Below, piece by piece: positions 13,149 to 22,693 of a DNA stretch of 64,000 nucleotides. The stretch is from Schistocephalus solidus. Taxonomy: Eukaryota > Platyhelminthes > Cestoda > Diphyllobothriidea > Diphyllobothriidae. Below the pieces are notes generated by a model that did not search any database, was not told where the DNA came from, and saw only the letters and a program-made list of their open reading frames with translations. The stretch covers positions 1 to 64,000 of the forward strand of contig WEDG01000303.1 of NCBI GenBank assembly GCA_017591395.1, given 5' to 3'. The translations under genes were made by a program, and so were the position numbers. Position 1 is the first letter of the stretch; each line of letters opens with the position of its first letter.

Positions 13149-14713
13149 TTGCTGTGCCAGAAATCGTTCGATACGGGAATTCTTCCTACCAACTGGAAAA
13201 ACAGCCCACATCGCACCGCTTCACGAAAGTGTTAGTCGTGCATTTGCTACAAATTACAGGCCTGTCAGCCTGACCTCAATCTGTTGCAAGATTATGGAGA
13301 AGGTTGTCAAAAAGTAATTGGTGATTTATTTAGAAACCCGTTACCTCTTATCGACTGCACAATACGGCTTTCGTAGGGGAAGATCGTGTGTTACGAACTT
13401 ACTTTATACGATGCAAAGTTGGACAAAAGCACTCGATGCAAAAGACACTGTGCTTGTGGCCTACATTGATTTCCAGAAGGCCTTCGATAGTGTTCCACAC
13501 CAGCGTCTCCTTCACAAGTTGAGAATGTTCGGTATTGGTGGCAAACTTCTTACGTGGATCAAGAATTTTCTCGTCGGTCATTCCCAAGTGGTCTGCGTAG
13601 GCGGATCGCGATCAAAGCGCACAGTCATCAAGAGTGGAGTCCCACAAGGTTCAGTGCTCGGACCGATCCTATTTCTCTTGTTCATTAATGATTGTGTACA
13701 GGAATTGGACTGTAACTTTGCTATGTTTGCGGACGATATAAAAATCTGGAAAGTTATCCACAATGCTGCTGATGCAGACAATTTCCAAGAAAATCTTCGT
13801 CGATTGGACGAGTGGTCCCGCAAATGGTTCTTGTCCTTCAACTCAAACAAATGCACCCTGCTACGTCTGGGAAATCGAAATCAGGTCACTGATATGCGAC
13901 CCTACTATTTTAACGGTTTGCCACTCCGAGAAGCACACACACAGAAGGATCTTGGAGTTTGGATGAAAGAAAACCTGAAGCCTTCTACGCAATGTTCCAA
14001 GGCAGCTAAATCCACCAATTCAATACTGTACGCTATCAAGCGGGCATTTAAAGTTTTCGATGAAGACTGCTTTTCTAAAGTCTTTGGTACGTTTGTAAGG
14101 CCACATCTTGAATATGCGATCCAAGCCTGGCGACCGTGGACCCAACAGGACTACAACATGCTCGAAAGGGTGCAGCGGCGAGCCACAAAATTAGTAAGAG
14201 GTCAAGCTGAACTGCCATATGAGATTCGTCTAAATAACCTAAAGCTCTATCCTCTGAGTTATAGGCAGTTGCGCGGAGACTTGATACAAACATTCCGTAT
14301 CGTGCGTGGCATGGATTGCACCCTCCTATGTGATGACTTTTTCCAACTTGCCACTACGAAAAATCTCCGAGGTCATCCATTCAAACTAAGTGTGCCCCAA
14401 GTAAGATTGGATGTGAGGAAGTATTTTTTCACCAACCGTGTCGTGGAACCGTGGAATAACCTACCTGAGGCGATTGTTATGTCACAGTCTGTTTATACAT
14501 TCAAACATCGGCTTGACATACATATGTTACAGTACCACGAAGACTATGTGACTACTTAACCTTAACAATATCAGTGTACCACGTAAACCTGCCTGCATTC
14601 ACTTGACTGTTACTTCTTAATTTGCTTCTTATTCTTGCTACTTTTATGTAACAAATAGGGATTTCAAAGGCGTAAGCCTATTTTCCTCAAATACACTGAA
14701 CTGAAATGAACTG
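13149..14713 (+). mobile_element. LINE-E copy 1, 5'-truncated CR1/L2-like insertion in LINE-B
   Basis: The flanks join perfectly without it: LINE-B reads ...AGTATCG then ACCAATTTC, exactly as in the uninterrupted copy at 24540-24552. The insert starts inside the RT N-terminal region (CQKSFDTGILP) and runs to a tail AATACACTGAACTGAAATGAACTGA. There is no obvious target duplication. Just before the tail lies a hairpin AGGC-GTAA-GCCT (14668-14679) also seen in LINE-A. Compared with copy 2 it has an extra A at about 13200 (frameshift) and a stop TAA just before 13318. The remaining RT is open for 413 codons, so it is a fairly young insertion. Confidence 0.88.
13318..14559 (+). CDS. Reverse transcriptase of LINE-E, N-terminally truncated
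   Basis: This 413-codon frame is the longest in the window. It would make RNA-templated DNA for target-primed retrotransposition. Visible in order: QYGFRRGRSC (residues 15-24), motif A YIDFQKAFDSVP (49-60, likely catalytic Asp51), motif B SGVPQGSVLGP (106-116), motif C MFADDIKIW with the Asp pair 139-140, motif D NSNKCTLLRLGN, and the C-terminal connection region (LERVQRRATKLVRGQAELP and HLRGHPFKL type). The start given is a GTG after an in-frame stop; no native start is expected, because the frame once continued upstream into the endonuclease. Without endonuclease it cannot work alone. All catalytic motifs are intact. Confidence 0.85.
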   Translation: MVIYLETRYLLSTAQYGFRRGRSCVTNLLYTMQSWTKALDAKDTVLVAYIDFQKAFDSVPHQRLLHKLRMFGIGGKLLTWIKNFLVGHSQVVCVGGSRSKRTVIKSGVPQGSVLGPILFLLFINDCVQELDCNFAMFADDIKIWKVIHNAADADNFQENLRRLDEWSRKWFLSFNSNKCTLLRLGNRNQVTDMRPYYFNGLPLREAHTQKDLGVWMKENLKPSTQCSKAAKSTNSILYAIKRAFKVFDEDCFSKVFGTFVRPHLEYAIQAWRPWTQQDYNMLERVQRRATKLVRGQAELPYEIRLNNLKLYPLSYRQLRGDLIQTFRIVRGMDCTLLCDDFFQLATTKNLRGHPFKLSVPQVRLDVRKYFFTNRVVEPWNNLPEAIVMSQSVYTFKHRLDIHMLQYHEDYVTT

Positions 14714-16730
14714 ACCAATTTCTGATGTTAAGGCGGAGAGGAATTTGCCTGCCAGTCAATGTCTGGCAGATTGAAATCACCTACGATTATTTTGACATCA
14801 AATTGAGTGTCTGCAACTTTTTCCAATGGTTCACAGAGCTCGCTTTCATTGCCAGAATAACACGGAGGATTATAGACACAGACAATTAACGCTTTTTTAT
14901 TGTGAGGGAGGATGACTGAAGCAAAGCATACATTTCCAGAAAAGGACGAAATGCTCAGCTGAAAAGGGAAATGTACAAAGGATGACTTAATATGAAGTAT
15001 GCAACCACTGCCAAGTTTTTCAGTGCGGTCTTATCGGTACAAATTGAAATTATCTATAGCAAGCGTCTAGTCAGAAATAAGAGAGTGAGCCCAGGATTCA
15101 GTAATGCACAGCACATCTGGATCAAGCTCAAAGGCTACTGTTCTAAGCTCAGCCATCTTATTTACAAATGATCTCGCATTGAGTGAAACTAAGCTGAGCG
15201 TATTCCTGAGCTGCAGGTTACGCTCATCAGTATTTATAAAAAGGATAATTTGTTGGCGGAGAAGAAAACTGGAAAGAAGAAACGAAAGGTGACAAACAAA
15301 ATTGCTCTGGTTTACAATTTGTCGAAATGTTACTCTTAAGAGAACTGAGATTATTTTCAACGACATATTTGGATAAAAGCCTTGGATAGAAAGGCTGGAT
15401 TTTGGCGTTTGAAAGATAAGGGGTGGCATAGAAATGAGATTTTGATGTAAGTTCGCATAAATTGGTGGAAAACGTGCATTTAAAAAAGTAATAAATGATT
15501 TCAAAAAACTGGTGAAATAATTAGAAGAGTTAATTATTTGGGGATTTCGGCCACCTTTTTGGTTGGGAAGGATGCTAATATTAGCGTTCGCAGCTGTTGT
15601 AGATGCCAAGGGGTAAGTAGGTTTCCCATTGGTAATGACATTACTGATTTTAATAGGTTTTTTGATTTGGCACTGCTTGGATGCCGTCAAATCCTTAGAA
15701 CACAGAAAAAAACTTTACCAAACTTTCATTAACCACTTTAGCTTTGGTTTGTTTGTTTGCTTAAAGGCAATATTGCTGGCTCTGCAGTCCGTAATCGGGT
15801 TATTCCTCAGTCTACAGCTAGCAGCCGCTCGCCGGCATACTTGCTGCTAGTACAGAAGACCAGATCCACAACACCGAAAGGAGAAGTACTACACTGTGCA
15901 CCTGTGTCAACACTTCCCTGTCCTAAACTTTAATCTGTTCAACAAGCTACAGTTTTTTCTCCTGAAAATACCTTAAAGAACGATCAGGAGTTTTTTTCAC
16001 TGTCAGCTGGACCCCCTACTGTATATATCCCTTTTGACCTTGCCTGTAAACTGGCAATAAATAAATAAATAAATATCAGTGTTCGAAATGACGAGTTTGT
16101 TTTTAAAAAAAAAACCTGTTTTCCAAGATTAAGAAATAGCAAAATTTTAAGTTAAATCAGCTATACAGAATGGGGATGAATGTATCAGGGTAAGAATGGT
16201 AAGAGTCAATACTAGTCTGTTATTGACGTTTATGAGTATTCATTCGACAGAGGTAAAAACGTCTGCGGTCGATTCGAAAGGATAGGTTCTTCCAATCAGA
16301 TGCGAGTGCAGTCGATTCCGGTGTGGTGTCTGCCAACTTATTAGACCTAGTTGACTGATTGCTAAAAAAAGGAAAATAGATTAGGAGCAAGAAGAGTTCA
16401 ACGGTAAAAATTTCAATGAAGTCCTACAGTCTTTATAACATTGTGTTGAAGTATGTTTGATCTAGCTGTATGAAACAGCTAGTACCATTCGTTTCATAAA
16501 GCTATATCAAAACCTAAGCGTGCGGCTCATTTTGCATTCGAATTACGTAGAGCATAAATGATGCTAAAAACTGAAAAAATATACTACTAACAAACAGAGA
16601 TAAAAAATAATAAGTTTTGCAAGATAGTTTAAAAGCAAATTGTTTAACAATCATAAAATTATATATAAAAATAAAGACGCTATGCAAAACATTTGAAAAT
16701 GTAAAATTATCATACATTTTTTACTAAGTT
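14714..16730 (-). mobile_element. LINE-B copy 3, 5' part (endonuclease, N-terminus, leader)
   Basis: This continues copy 3 beyond the LINE-E insertion. The minus strand carries endonuclease text (14714-15060), the 207-codon open frame at 15690-15067 (ends VVNKMAELRTVAFELDPDVL-like, then SWAHSLISD) and a long A/T-rich 5' region reaching about 16730. SINE-2 interrupts it at 15766-16074. The outer boundary is set by where similarity to the inverted copy 5 (starting about 19965) ends, near GCTATGCAAAAC. Confidence 0.75.
15766..16074 (+). mobile_element. SINE-2, (AAAT)n-tailed non-autonomous element
   Basis: Copy 5 of LINE-B (revcomp GCTTAAATAGCAGTG) lacks this 309-bp block, so it is an insertion. 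It ends in CTGGCAATAAATAAATAAATAAAT, a short-repeat tail that marks the right side as the 3' end. A second, inverted copy interrupts LINE-B copy 6 at 29757-30013. No ORF or clear pol III boxes were seen. The tail resembles the LINE-B terminal repeat (AAATAAATAAATAAATGAAC at 32380), which suggests but does not prove mobilisation by LINE-B. Confidence 0.7.
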
Positions 16731-17180
16731 TTAACAATAGAAAAAACTGATTTTTAGATAATGGGTACATAAATCATTAACTTGAGAGCTTTTGCGCATA
16801 GCCAGAGGATAGATATTTATGAGTCTTATAAGTCACTAACCGGCAGCTTTAGATTGCCCATAACCAGAAGGTGTACCAAATAACTAGATGATTAAATTCT
16901 TCATCTCTGTGTGCATTGCAGGTCGTCGCTGGAGGTTCATGAAAGTACGTGAAATAACTAGTCGTTGGAGCTTCTTGCCTGGGTGTCCAGTTTAAGTGAA
17001 ATGGCTTTCACCGTCATCGGAAGCACACTCAAAGATCATTTGGATTTGCAGCTTGATTTCTAGGTGGTGATACGGAAGCTCATCAGGAGGACTCAGAAGT
17101 GAAGTAGGTATCGCCGATAGTAACCGCCGCGTCGTAAAATGCGTAATTCCCGAAATTGGCGTTATCAGAGCTGAAAAATG
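16731..17180. other. AT-rich stretch without recognisable gene
   Basis: This lies between the 5' end of LINE-B copy 3 and a LINE relic. A minus ORF at 17195-16992 overlaps the relic and shows no motif. I see nothing else that can be supported. Confidence 0.4.
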
Positions 17181-17525
17181 TCCTTTCTTATTCAAAAATA
17201 GATATGTAATATTATTAAATAGAAATTGTTTGATTTTATTTTAAATTCAGGTAAAGTTTGACTATTTCTAATAGAACTTGGCAGGGCATTCTATATTGTC
17301 GCGTATCTTATGGAATAGAAGTTGGATCGTTAGGCCTTTTTTAATTTAGGATTTTTATAATATTTTCATAATTTCTAGTGTCACAGGGGCCGTTTCGATA
17401 TGTTAGTATATTCATTCTGAGAATATCTTGGTCGTGCGTGATTTTAAATAGAAAATGGAGACCATTTTTGAGTCTTTTGATCCAGACGGGTTGAAGACCA
17501 TATCTGTTGTATAGTTCCAATACGT
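17180..17525 (-). mobile_element. old CR1-like LINE relic, RT C-terminus
   Basis: The minus strand, read across frameshifts, gives LQPVWIKRLKNGLHFLFKI, then HDQDILRMNILTYRNGPCD and NYENIIKILN. This has the layout of the region after the RT palm in CR1/L2 elements (a KIxHxxD motif and a downstream TRGH-like motif). Stops are frequent, so it is old. It belongs to none of the other LINE families of this window. Confidence 0.5.
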
Positions 17526-17598
17526 GTTACCGCCGAGGATCGAACCGAGGAACCAATGTGCGGGAAACGACGGTGATACTACTGAGCTGTCGCCGCAT
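17526..17598 (-). repeat. tRNA-like sequence
   Basis: Minus strand GCGGCGACAGCTCAGTAGTA (A-box) and GGTTCGATCCTCGG (B-box) have tRNA spacing, but the acceptor stem does not pair well. It is probably the head of a separate tRNA-derived SINE or a tRNA pseudogene. Confidence 0.4.
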
Positions 17599-17621
17599 AA
17601 ACTCGATCACAAACCGACAAA

Positions 17622-17725
17622 ACAATTGGACCGTGGCTTAATGGTAGAATGTTACACCCAATGACCAAAGGTCGCGGGTTAGAATCCCAGGTGTTCCACA
17701 CTTGGGATTGGGTATGACTGGCTGA
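17622..17725 (+). mobile_element. SINE-3, 5' part (tRNA head), split by LINE-A
   Basis: It starts GACCGTGGCTTAATGGTAGAA, has a B-box GCGGGTTAGAATCCC and the SINE-3 body ACTTGGGATTGGGTATGACT ending at CTGGCTGAT. It then breaks exactly where a LINE-A 3' tail begins. Its missing 3' part lies at 18454-18513. Confidence 0.8.
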
Positions 17726-18454
17726 TTTTTTTTTCAATTCAATTTATTGAGGGAAATAGGCATGGGCCTTTGAGTACCCTATTTGTAACGTAAAATTAAG
17801 TGCGGTATACAGAGAAACCGTGTGGGTTGCAAAGGTACAAAAGGCGGTCATCAAATTTGACAAGTGGTGCACGACTCTCGAGGGTTAAGATAAATGCCTC
17901 ATCGCTCAGGCTCATTGCGGAACATAAAACTGTCAAGGTTCCTTTTAAAGCTTTCCAGCGATTGTGACATCACAACGTCTTTCAGGGAGGGCATTCCATG
18001 GTTTAACCACTCTGACAGAGAAGGAGAACTTGCGCACATCCAGTCTCGCCTGCTGGACACGCAGTTTCAATGAATGACCTCGGAGATGGGTCGTGGTGGC
18101 AAATTCAAAGAAGTCCGAGAATTCCAGGCAACAATCCAATCCCTTCACAATGCGGAATGTCTGCAGGAGATCACCACGCATTTGCCTATAACTCAAAGGG
18201 AACAGATTAAGATTCATTAGGCGGGTTGGATATGGCAAGGAGCTTTGACTTCTAACCATTTTGGTGGCTTTCCTCTGTACTTTTTCGAGGCAGTTCTGAT
18301 CTTGAACTGTCCAGGGTTTCCAGGCGTGCATAGCATATTCCAAATGTGGCCTTATGAATGTTCCAAAGGTCTTAGCAAAAAGATCTTCATCAAAATCCGT
18401 AAAGGCTCGTCTGATGGCATGCAACACCGAAATTGCCCTCTTCGCAACTTTCGA
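17726..18454 (-). mobile_element. LINE-A copy 2, 5'-truncated, inserted in SINE-3
   Basis: The minus strand encodes the last 160 or so codons of the LINE-A ORF (18427-17945; AIRRAFTDFDEDLFAKTFGTF and LEKVQRKATKMVRSQ) and the 3' UTR. It ends in an A-rich TTGAATTGAAAAAAAAA tail at 17726. The 5' truncation point is at about 18454 within CSKVAKRAISV. Both SINE-3 halves flank it, with loss of about four bases and no clear target duplication. It is nearly identical to the same part of copy 1. Confidence 0.85.
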
Positions 18455-18512
18455 GCTATTAAGCCAGAAATGGCCATTCCGGTCTCCCTTGTCTTTGTCG
18501 GTTCCAATTTAT

Positions 18513-18610
<98 letters not shown>
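18454..18610 (+). mobile_element. SINE-3, 3' part with (TA)n tail
   Basis: CTATTAAGCCAGAAATGGCC continues the split SINE-3 body through TTTGTCGGTTCC to 18500. A short linker and about 95 bp of near-pure TA repeat follow (18514-18610). The same order, SINE-3 end then TA repeat, recurs at 50450-50525 and 51405-51428. Open frames called across the TA run are artefacts. Confidence 0.8.
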
Positions 18611-18611
<1 letters not shown>

Positions 18612-18926
18612 CACAAAAATGTTTGGCATTGACTCGGAAATTTCCCTCAATGCTGGCAAAACTCCAATAAATTATTATAAAAGCCGATGAGCGATGAGAT
18701 GATAACTTTACTGATAAAGGAAGGTAAGTTAGTGCATATTTGAACAGCTTGGTAAACAAATTGTAAAATATTACATTTTTCATTTTAAAAATTTGAAGAA
18801 ATCCGATAACTTTCATTTGTTCATAAACTAAAAGGCTTGCTTAAAGACCCTACTGAAGCGTATCATTTCTGTCTCACTAATTTACATACAAATTGAAATC
18901 CCTTGATAATAAATTTACAACTTTTT
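18611..18926. other. AT-rich spacer, nothing recognised
   Basis: No gene or known repeat could be identified between the TA repeat and LINE-A copy 3. Confidence 0.4.
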
Positions 18927-19600
18927 TAATTCAATTCAGTTCAATTTATTGAGGGAAGTAGGCATAGGCCTTTGAGTACCCTATTTTTAAGCTGAAATTA
19001 AGTGCGTTATACAAAGAAACCATGTGGTTTGCACAAGTTTAAAAGCGGTCATAAAATATCAAGAACCATTTTGAATCTTTCCAGCAATAATGACATCACA
19101 ACGTCTTCAGAGAGGGCATTACATTATTAAACCACTCTGATAGAGAGGAAGATCTTGCGCACACCCAGTCTCACCTGTTGGACGCGCAGTTTCAATGGGT
19201 GGCCTCGGAGATGGGTCGCGGCAGCAAATTCAAAGAAGTCCGAGAATTCTGGCAGCAATCAAATCCGTACAATATGCGGAATGCCTGTAGGCGATCCCCG
19301 CGCATTTTCCTCTAACTCAAAGGGAACATATTGAGATTCGTTAGGCGGGTTGGATATGGCAAGGAGCTTTGCCTCCTAACCATTTAAGTGGCTCTCCTCT
19401 GGACTCTTTCGAGGTAGTTCTGATCTTGAACGGCCAGAGTATGCATGCTTGTACAACATATTCCAGAAACGTTCTAGAGAATGTTCCAAAAGTCTTAGCG
19501 AAGAGATCTTCATTGAAATCCAAAAAGGCTCGTCTGATGTCATGCAACACAGCCATTGCGCTCTTCGTCACTTTCAAGCAGTGAGAGGATGTGTTGCTTA
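18927..19600 (-). mobile_element. LINE-A copy 3, 5'-truncated and diverged
   Basis: The 3' tail (AATTCAATTCAGTTCAATTT on the plus strand) is at 18927. The C-terminal LINE-A coding region runs on the minus strand to about 19600 (KLSNTSSHCLKVTKSAMAVL). It carries more substitutions and frame breaks than copy 2, so it is older. A 3' hairpin AGGC-ATAG-GCCT is preserved near 18960. Confidence 0.75.
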
Positions 19601-19646
19601 ATTTCATTGCACAAACGCACACGTATTTTCTCGCTTACCTATATGA

Positions 19647-19870
19647 GAGTTCGACCGCCGTAATCTGACGATGTCCACCGTATGCTCTACGGAAGGGTGG
19701 TGCAGGGACGGTCACTTGTGCGTGAATTAGTTTTTAGTGATAGTAGCCTTGCACTGCAGCTACCGCACTTTCTCCTCCTCCCGTACATGAGCCCGATGTC
19801 AAGACAGTCAAGAAGACCAGAGATTTGAGAGGGCGCAGGTGGCTGGCACGACATGAGCCGCCCCTGGGCG
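19647..19870 (-). mobile_element. SINE-1, 5'-truncated copy
   Basis: It starts AGTTCGACCGCCG and follows the SINE-1 sequence (GATGTCCACCGTATGCTCTA, CTTGCACTGCAGCTACCGCA) to GAGCCGCCCCTGGGCG. It then stops before the tRNA-like head, so by the orientation above it is a 5'-truncated minus-strand copy. Confidence 0.75.
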
Positions 19871-19964
19871 TACTTAAATAAATAAATTGTATATTTAAGG
19901 CCCAGAGAGCCCCGTCATTTCTCTCATGTTTTTTTAGCGTTTTTTTTCAGTGTTTTTGCATAGC

Positions 19965-22693
19965 GTCTTTATTTTTATATATAATTTTATGATTGTTAAA
20001 CAATTTGCTTTAAAACTAACTTGCAAAACTTAGTATTTTTTAATCTCTGTTTGTTAGTAGTATATTATTTCAGTTGTAAACATCATTTATGCTCTACGTA
20101 ATTCGAATGCACAATGAGTCGCACGCTTAGGTTTTGATATAGCTTTATGAAACGAATGGTACTAGCTGTTTCAAACAGCTAGATCAAACATAATTCAACA
20201 CTATGTTATATAATACAAATATAAAGACTGTAGGACTTCATTGAAATTTTTACCGTTGAACTCTTCTTGCTCCTAATCTATTTTCATTTTTTTAGCAATC
20301 AGTCAACTAGGTCTAATTAGTCGGCAGACACCACACCGGAATCGACTGCACTCGCATCTGATTGGAAGAACCTATCCTTTCGAATCGACCGCAGACGTTT
20401 TTACCTCTGTCGAATGAATACTCATGAACGTCAATAACAGACTAGTATTGACTCTTACTATTCTTACCCTGATACATTCATCCCCATTCTGTATAGCTGA
20501 TTTAACTTAAAATTTTGCTATTTCTTAATCTTGGAAAACAGGTTTTTTTATTTAAAACAAACTCGTCATTTCGAACACTGCTATTTAAGCAAACAAACAA
20601 ACCAAAGCTAAAGAGGTTAATGAAAATATGAGTTTGGTAAAGTTTTTCTTTCTGTGTTCTAAGGATTTGACGGCACCCAAGCAGTGCCAAATCAAAAAAC
20701 CTATTAAAATCAGTAATGCCATTACCGATGGGAAACCTACTAACCCCTCGGCATCTACAACAGCTGCGAACGCTAATGTTAGCATCCTTCCCAACCAAAA
20801 AGGTGGCCGAAATCCCCAAATCTTCTAATTATGTCCTCAGTTTTTCAAAATCATTTATTATTTTTTTCAAATGCACGTTTTTCATCAATTTATACCAACT
20901 TACCTCAATATCGCATTTCTATGCCACCCCTATCTTTCAAACGCCAAAATACAGCCTTCCTTTCCAAGGCTTTCATCCAAATATGTCGTTGTACAAATAA
21001 TCTCAGTTTTTTTAAAGTAACATTTCGACAAATTGTAGACCAGAGCAATTTTGTTTGTCACCTTTCGTTTCTTCTTTCCAGTTTTCTTCTCCGCCACCAA
21101 ATTATCCTTTTTATAAATACTGATGAGCGTAATCTGCAGCTCAGGAATACGCTCAGCTTAGTTTCACTCAATGCGAGATCATTTGTAAAGAAGATTGCTG
21201 AGCTTAGAACAGCAGCCTTTGAGCTTGATCCAGATATGCTGTGCATTACTGAATCCTGGGCTCACTCTCTTATTTCCGACTCGACGCTTGCTATAGATAA
21301 TTTCAATGTGTACCGACAAGACCGCACTGAAAAACTTGGCAGTGGTTGCATACTTCATATTAAGTCATCCTTTGTACATTTCCATTTTCAGCTGAGCATT
21401 TGTCCTTTTCTGGAAATGTATGCTTTGCTTCAGTCATCCTCCCTCACAATAAAAAAGCATTAATTGGCTGTGTCTATAATCCTCCGTGTTATTCTGGCAA
21501 TGAAAGCGAGCTCGTGAACTATTTGAACAAATTGCACACACTCAATTTGATGTCGAAATAATTGTAGGTGATTTTAATCTGCCAGACATTGACTGGCAGG
21601 CAAATTCCTCTCCGCCTAAACATCAGAAATTGGTCGATACTATTAACTTTTAAAAAATGTCCCAACTGGTCAGATCAGTTACTAGAAATGACAACATTTT
21701 AGGTTTAGTTTTTACAAATGATGTCAACCCTCTCTTTATGAATTTTCATCATGATTTATTCACAAGATATCACGCAATAATTCACTGTTGTTTTCCAGTC
21801 CCCCTTCTTACGAAGCCTGGGGTTAAATGCAATAACCTCGACTTTGCTAACACGAACTATGAAATGATAAATAATTTCGTAAGCACTCTAGATTAGCATA
21901 GCATATTCTCAATCAACGATCCAAACTTTTTCCGTGAGCTATTTCAGAGCCTCACAGAAAAAATCCACGCTTTTTTCCCGTTTAAGATTTTTAATTCAAA
22001 TACAGCTTCTTCTACTGTTCCGCATTTTATCCAGAACAGACTTAAAAAATTACGAAAGCAACTTAAAGAGTCATCTAAAAGCTCTTTGTCAGTTCATTTA
22101 AGGATTGCACAAATATTTGAATTAGCATCGAAAATTAGGCTCGCGAGATATAAGCGTAGGGAGTCTCGGGCACTAAGTGATGGCAATTCATCCAAATCTG
22201 TTGCTCATATCTTCCATGTTCGGTCATCGGCTAAGCGTCTGAATGTAACTCCGCCCTTACTTTACTGTAACAAATAATTGTTACAGACGATTTGGGCAAA
22301 GCAGAGTTGTTAAATTCGTTTTTTGCCAACCTATTTACCACTGAAACTAGCCCCACTCCCTTAATTCCTCTGCTTTCAAATTCGCTTCTAACAACCATTA
22401 ATTTCTAGCCTTCATGTATTCAAAAGGAAATAGCTCACCTAAAAAATTCACATTTGGTTGGAACTGATAACATTCCAAACTCACTTAGTAAACAGTTAGG
22501 GATTTTCCACCTTTACTAAGCAAGTTATTCTCAGTATTTCTCGAAAACGTTTTCCTCCCCGATTAATGGAAAACTTCTTTTATATTACCAGTTTTTAAAT
22601 CTGGTTCCCAATCTGACATTCATAACTATCACGGTGTTCATTAAACGCCCTCTCTTGCCAAACTCTTCGAAAAACTAATTTGCAAGTTTTTCT
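19965..22693 (+). mobile_element. LINE-B copy 5, 3'-truncated
   Basis: The plus strand has the A/T-rich 5' region, an N-terminal frame (20628-20828; KISNAITDGKPTNPSAS), the endonuclease start (20831-21463, 210 codons; AELRTAAFELDPDMLCITES) and more endonuclease (MSQLVRSVTRNDNILGLVF at 21657). RT start follows with FFANLFTTETSPTPLIPLL near 22320. It breaks at about 22693, where the 3' UTR of the inverted copy 4 begins. Its first 1.7 kb is an inverted duplicate of the 5' part of copy 3. It is non-functional. Confidence 0.75.

Noticed and set aside
18352..18816. Long open frames across the TA repeat (runs of Tyr-Ile)
   Set aside because: Frames through (TA)n are open by composition only.
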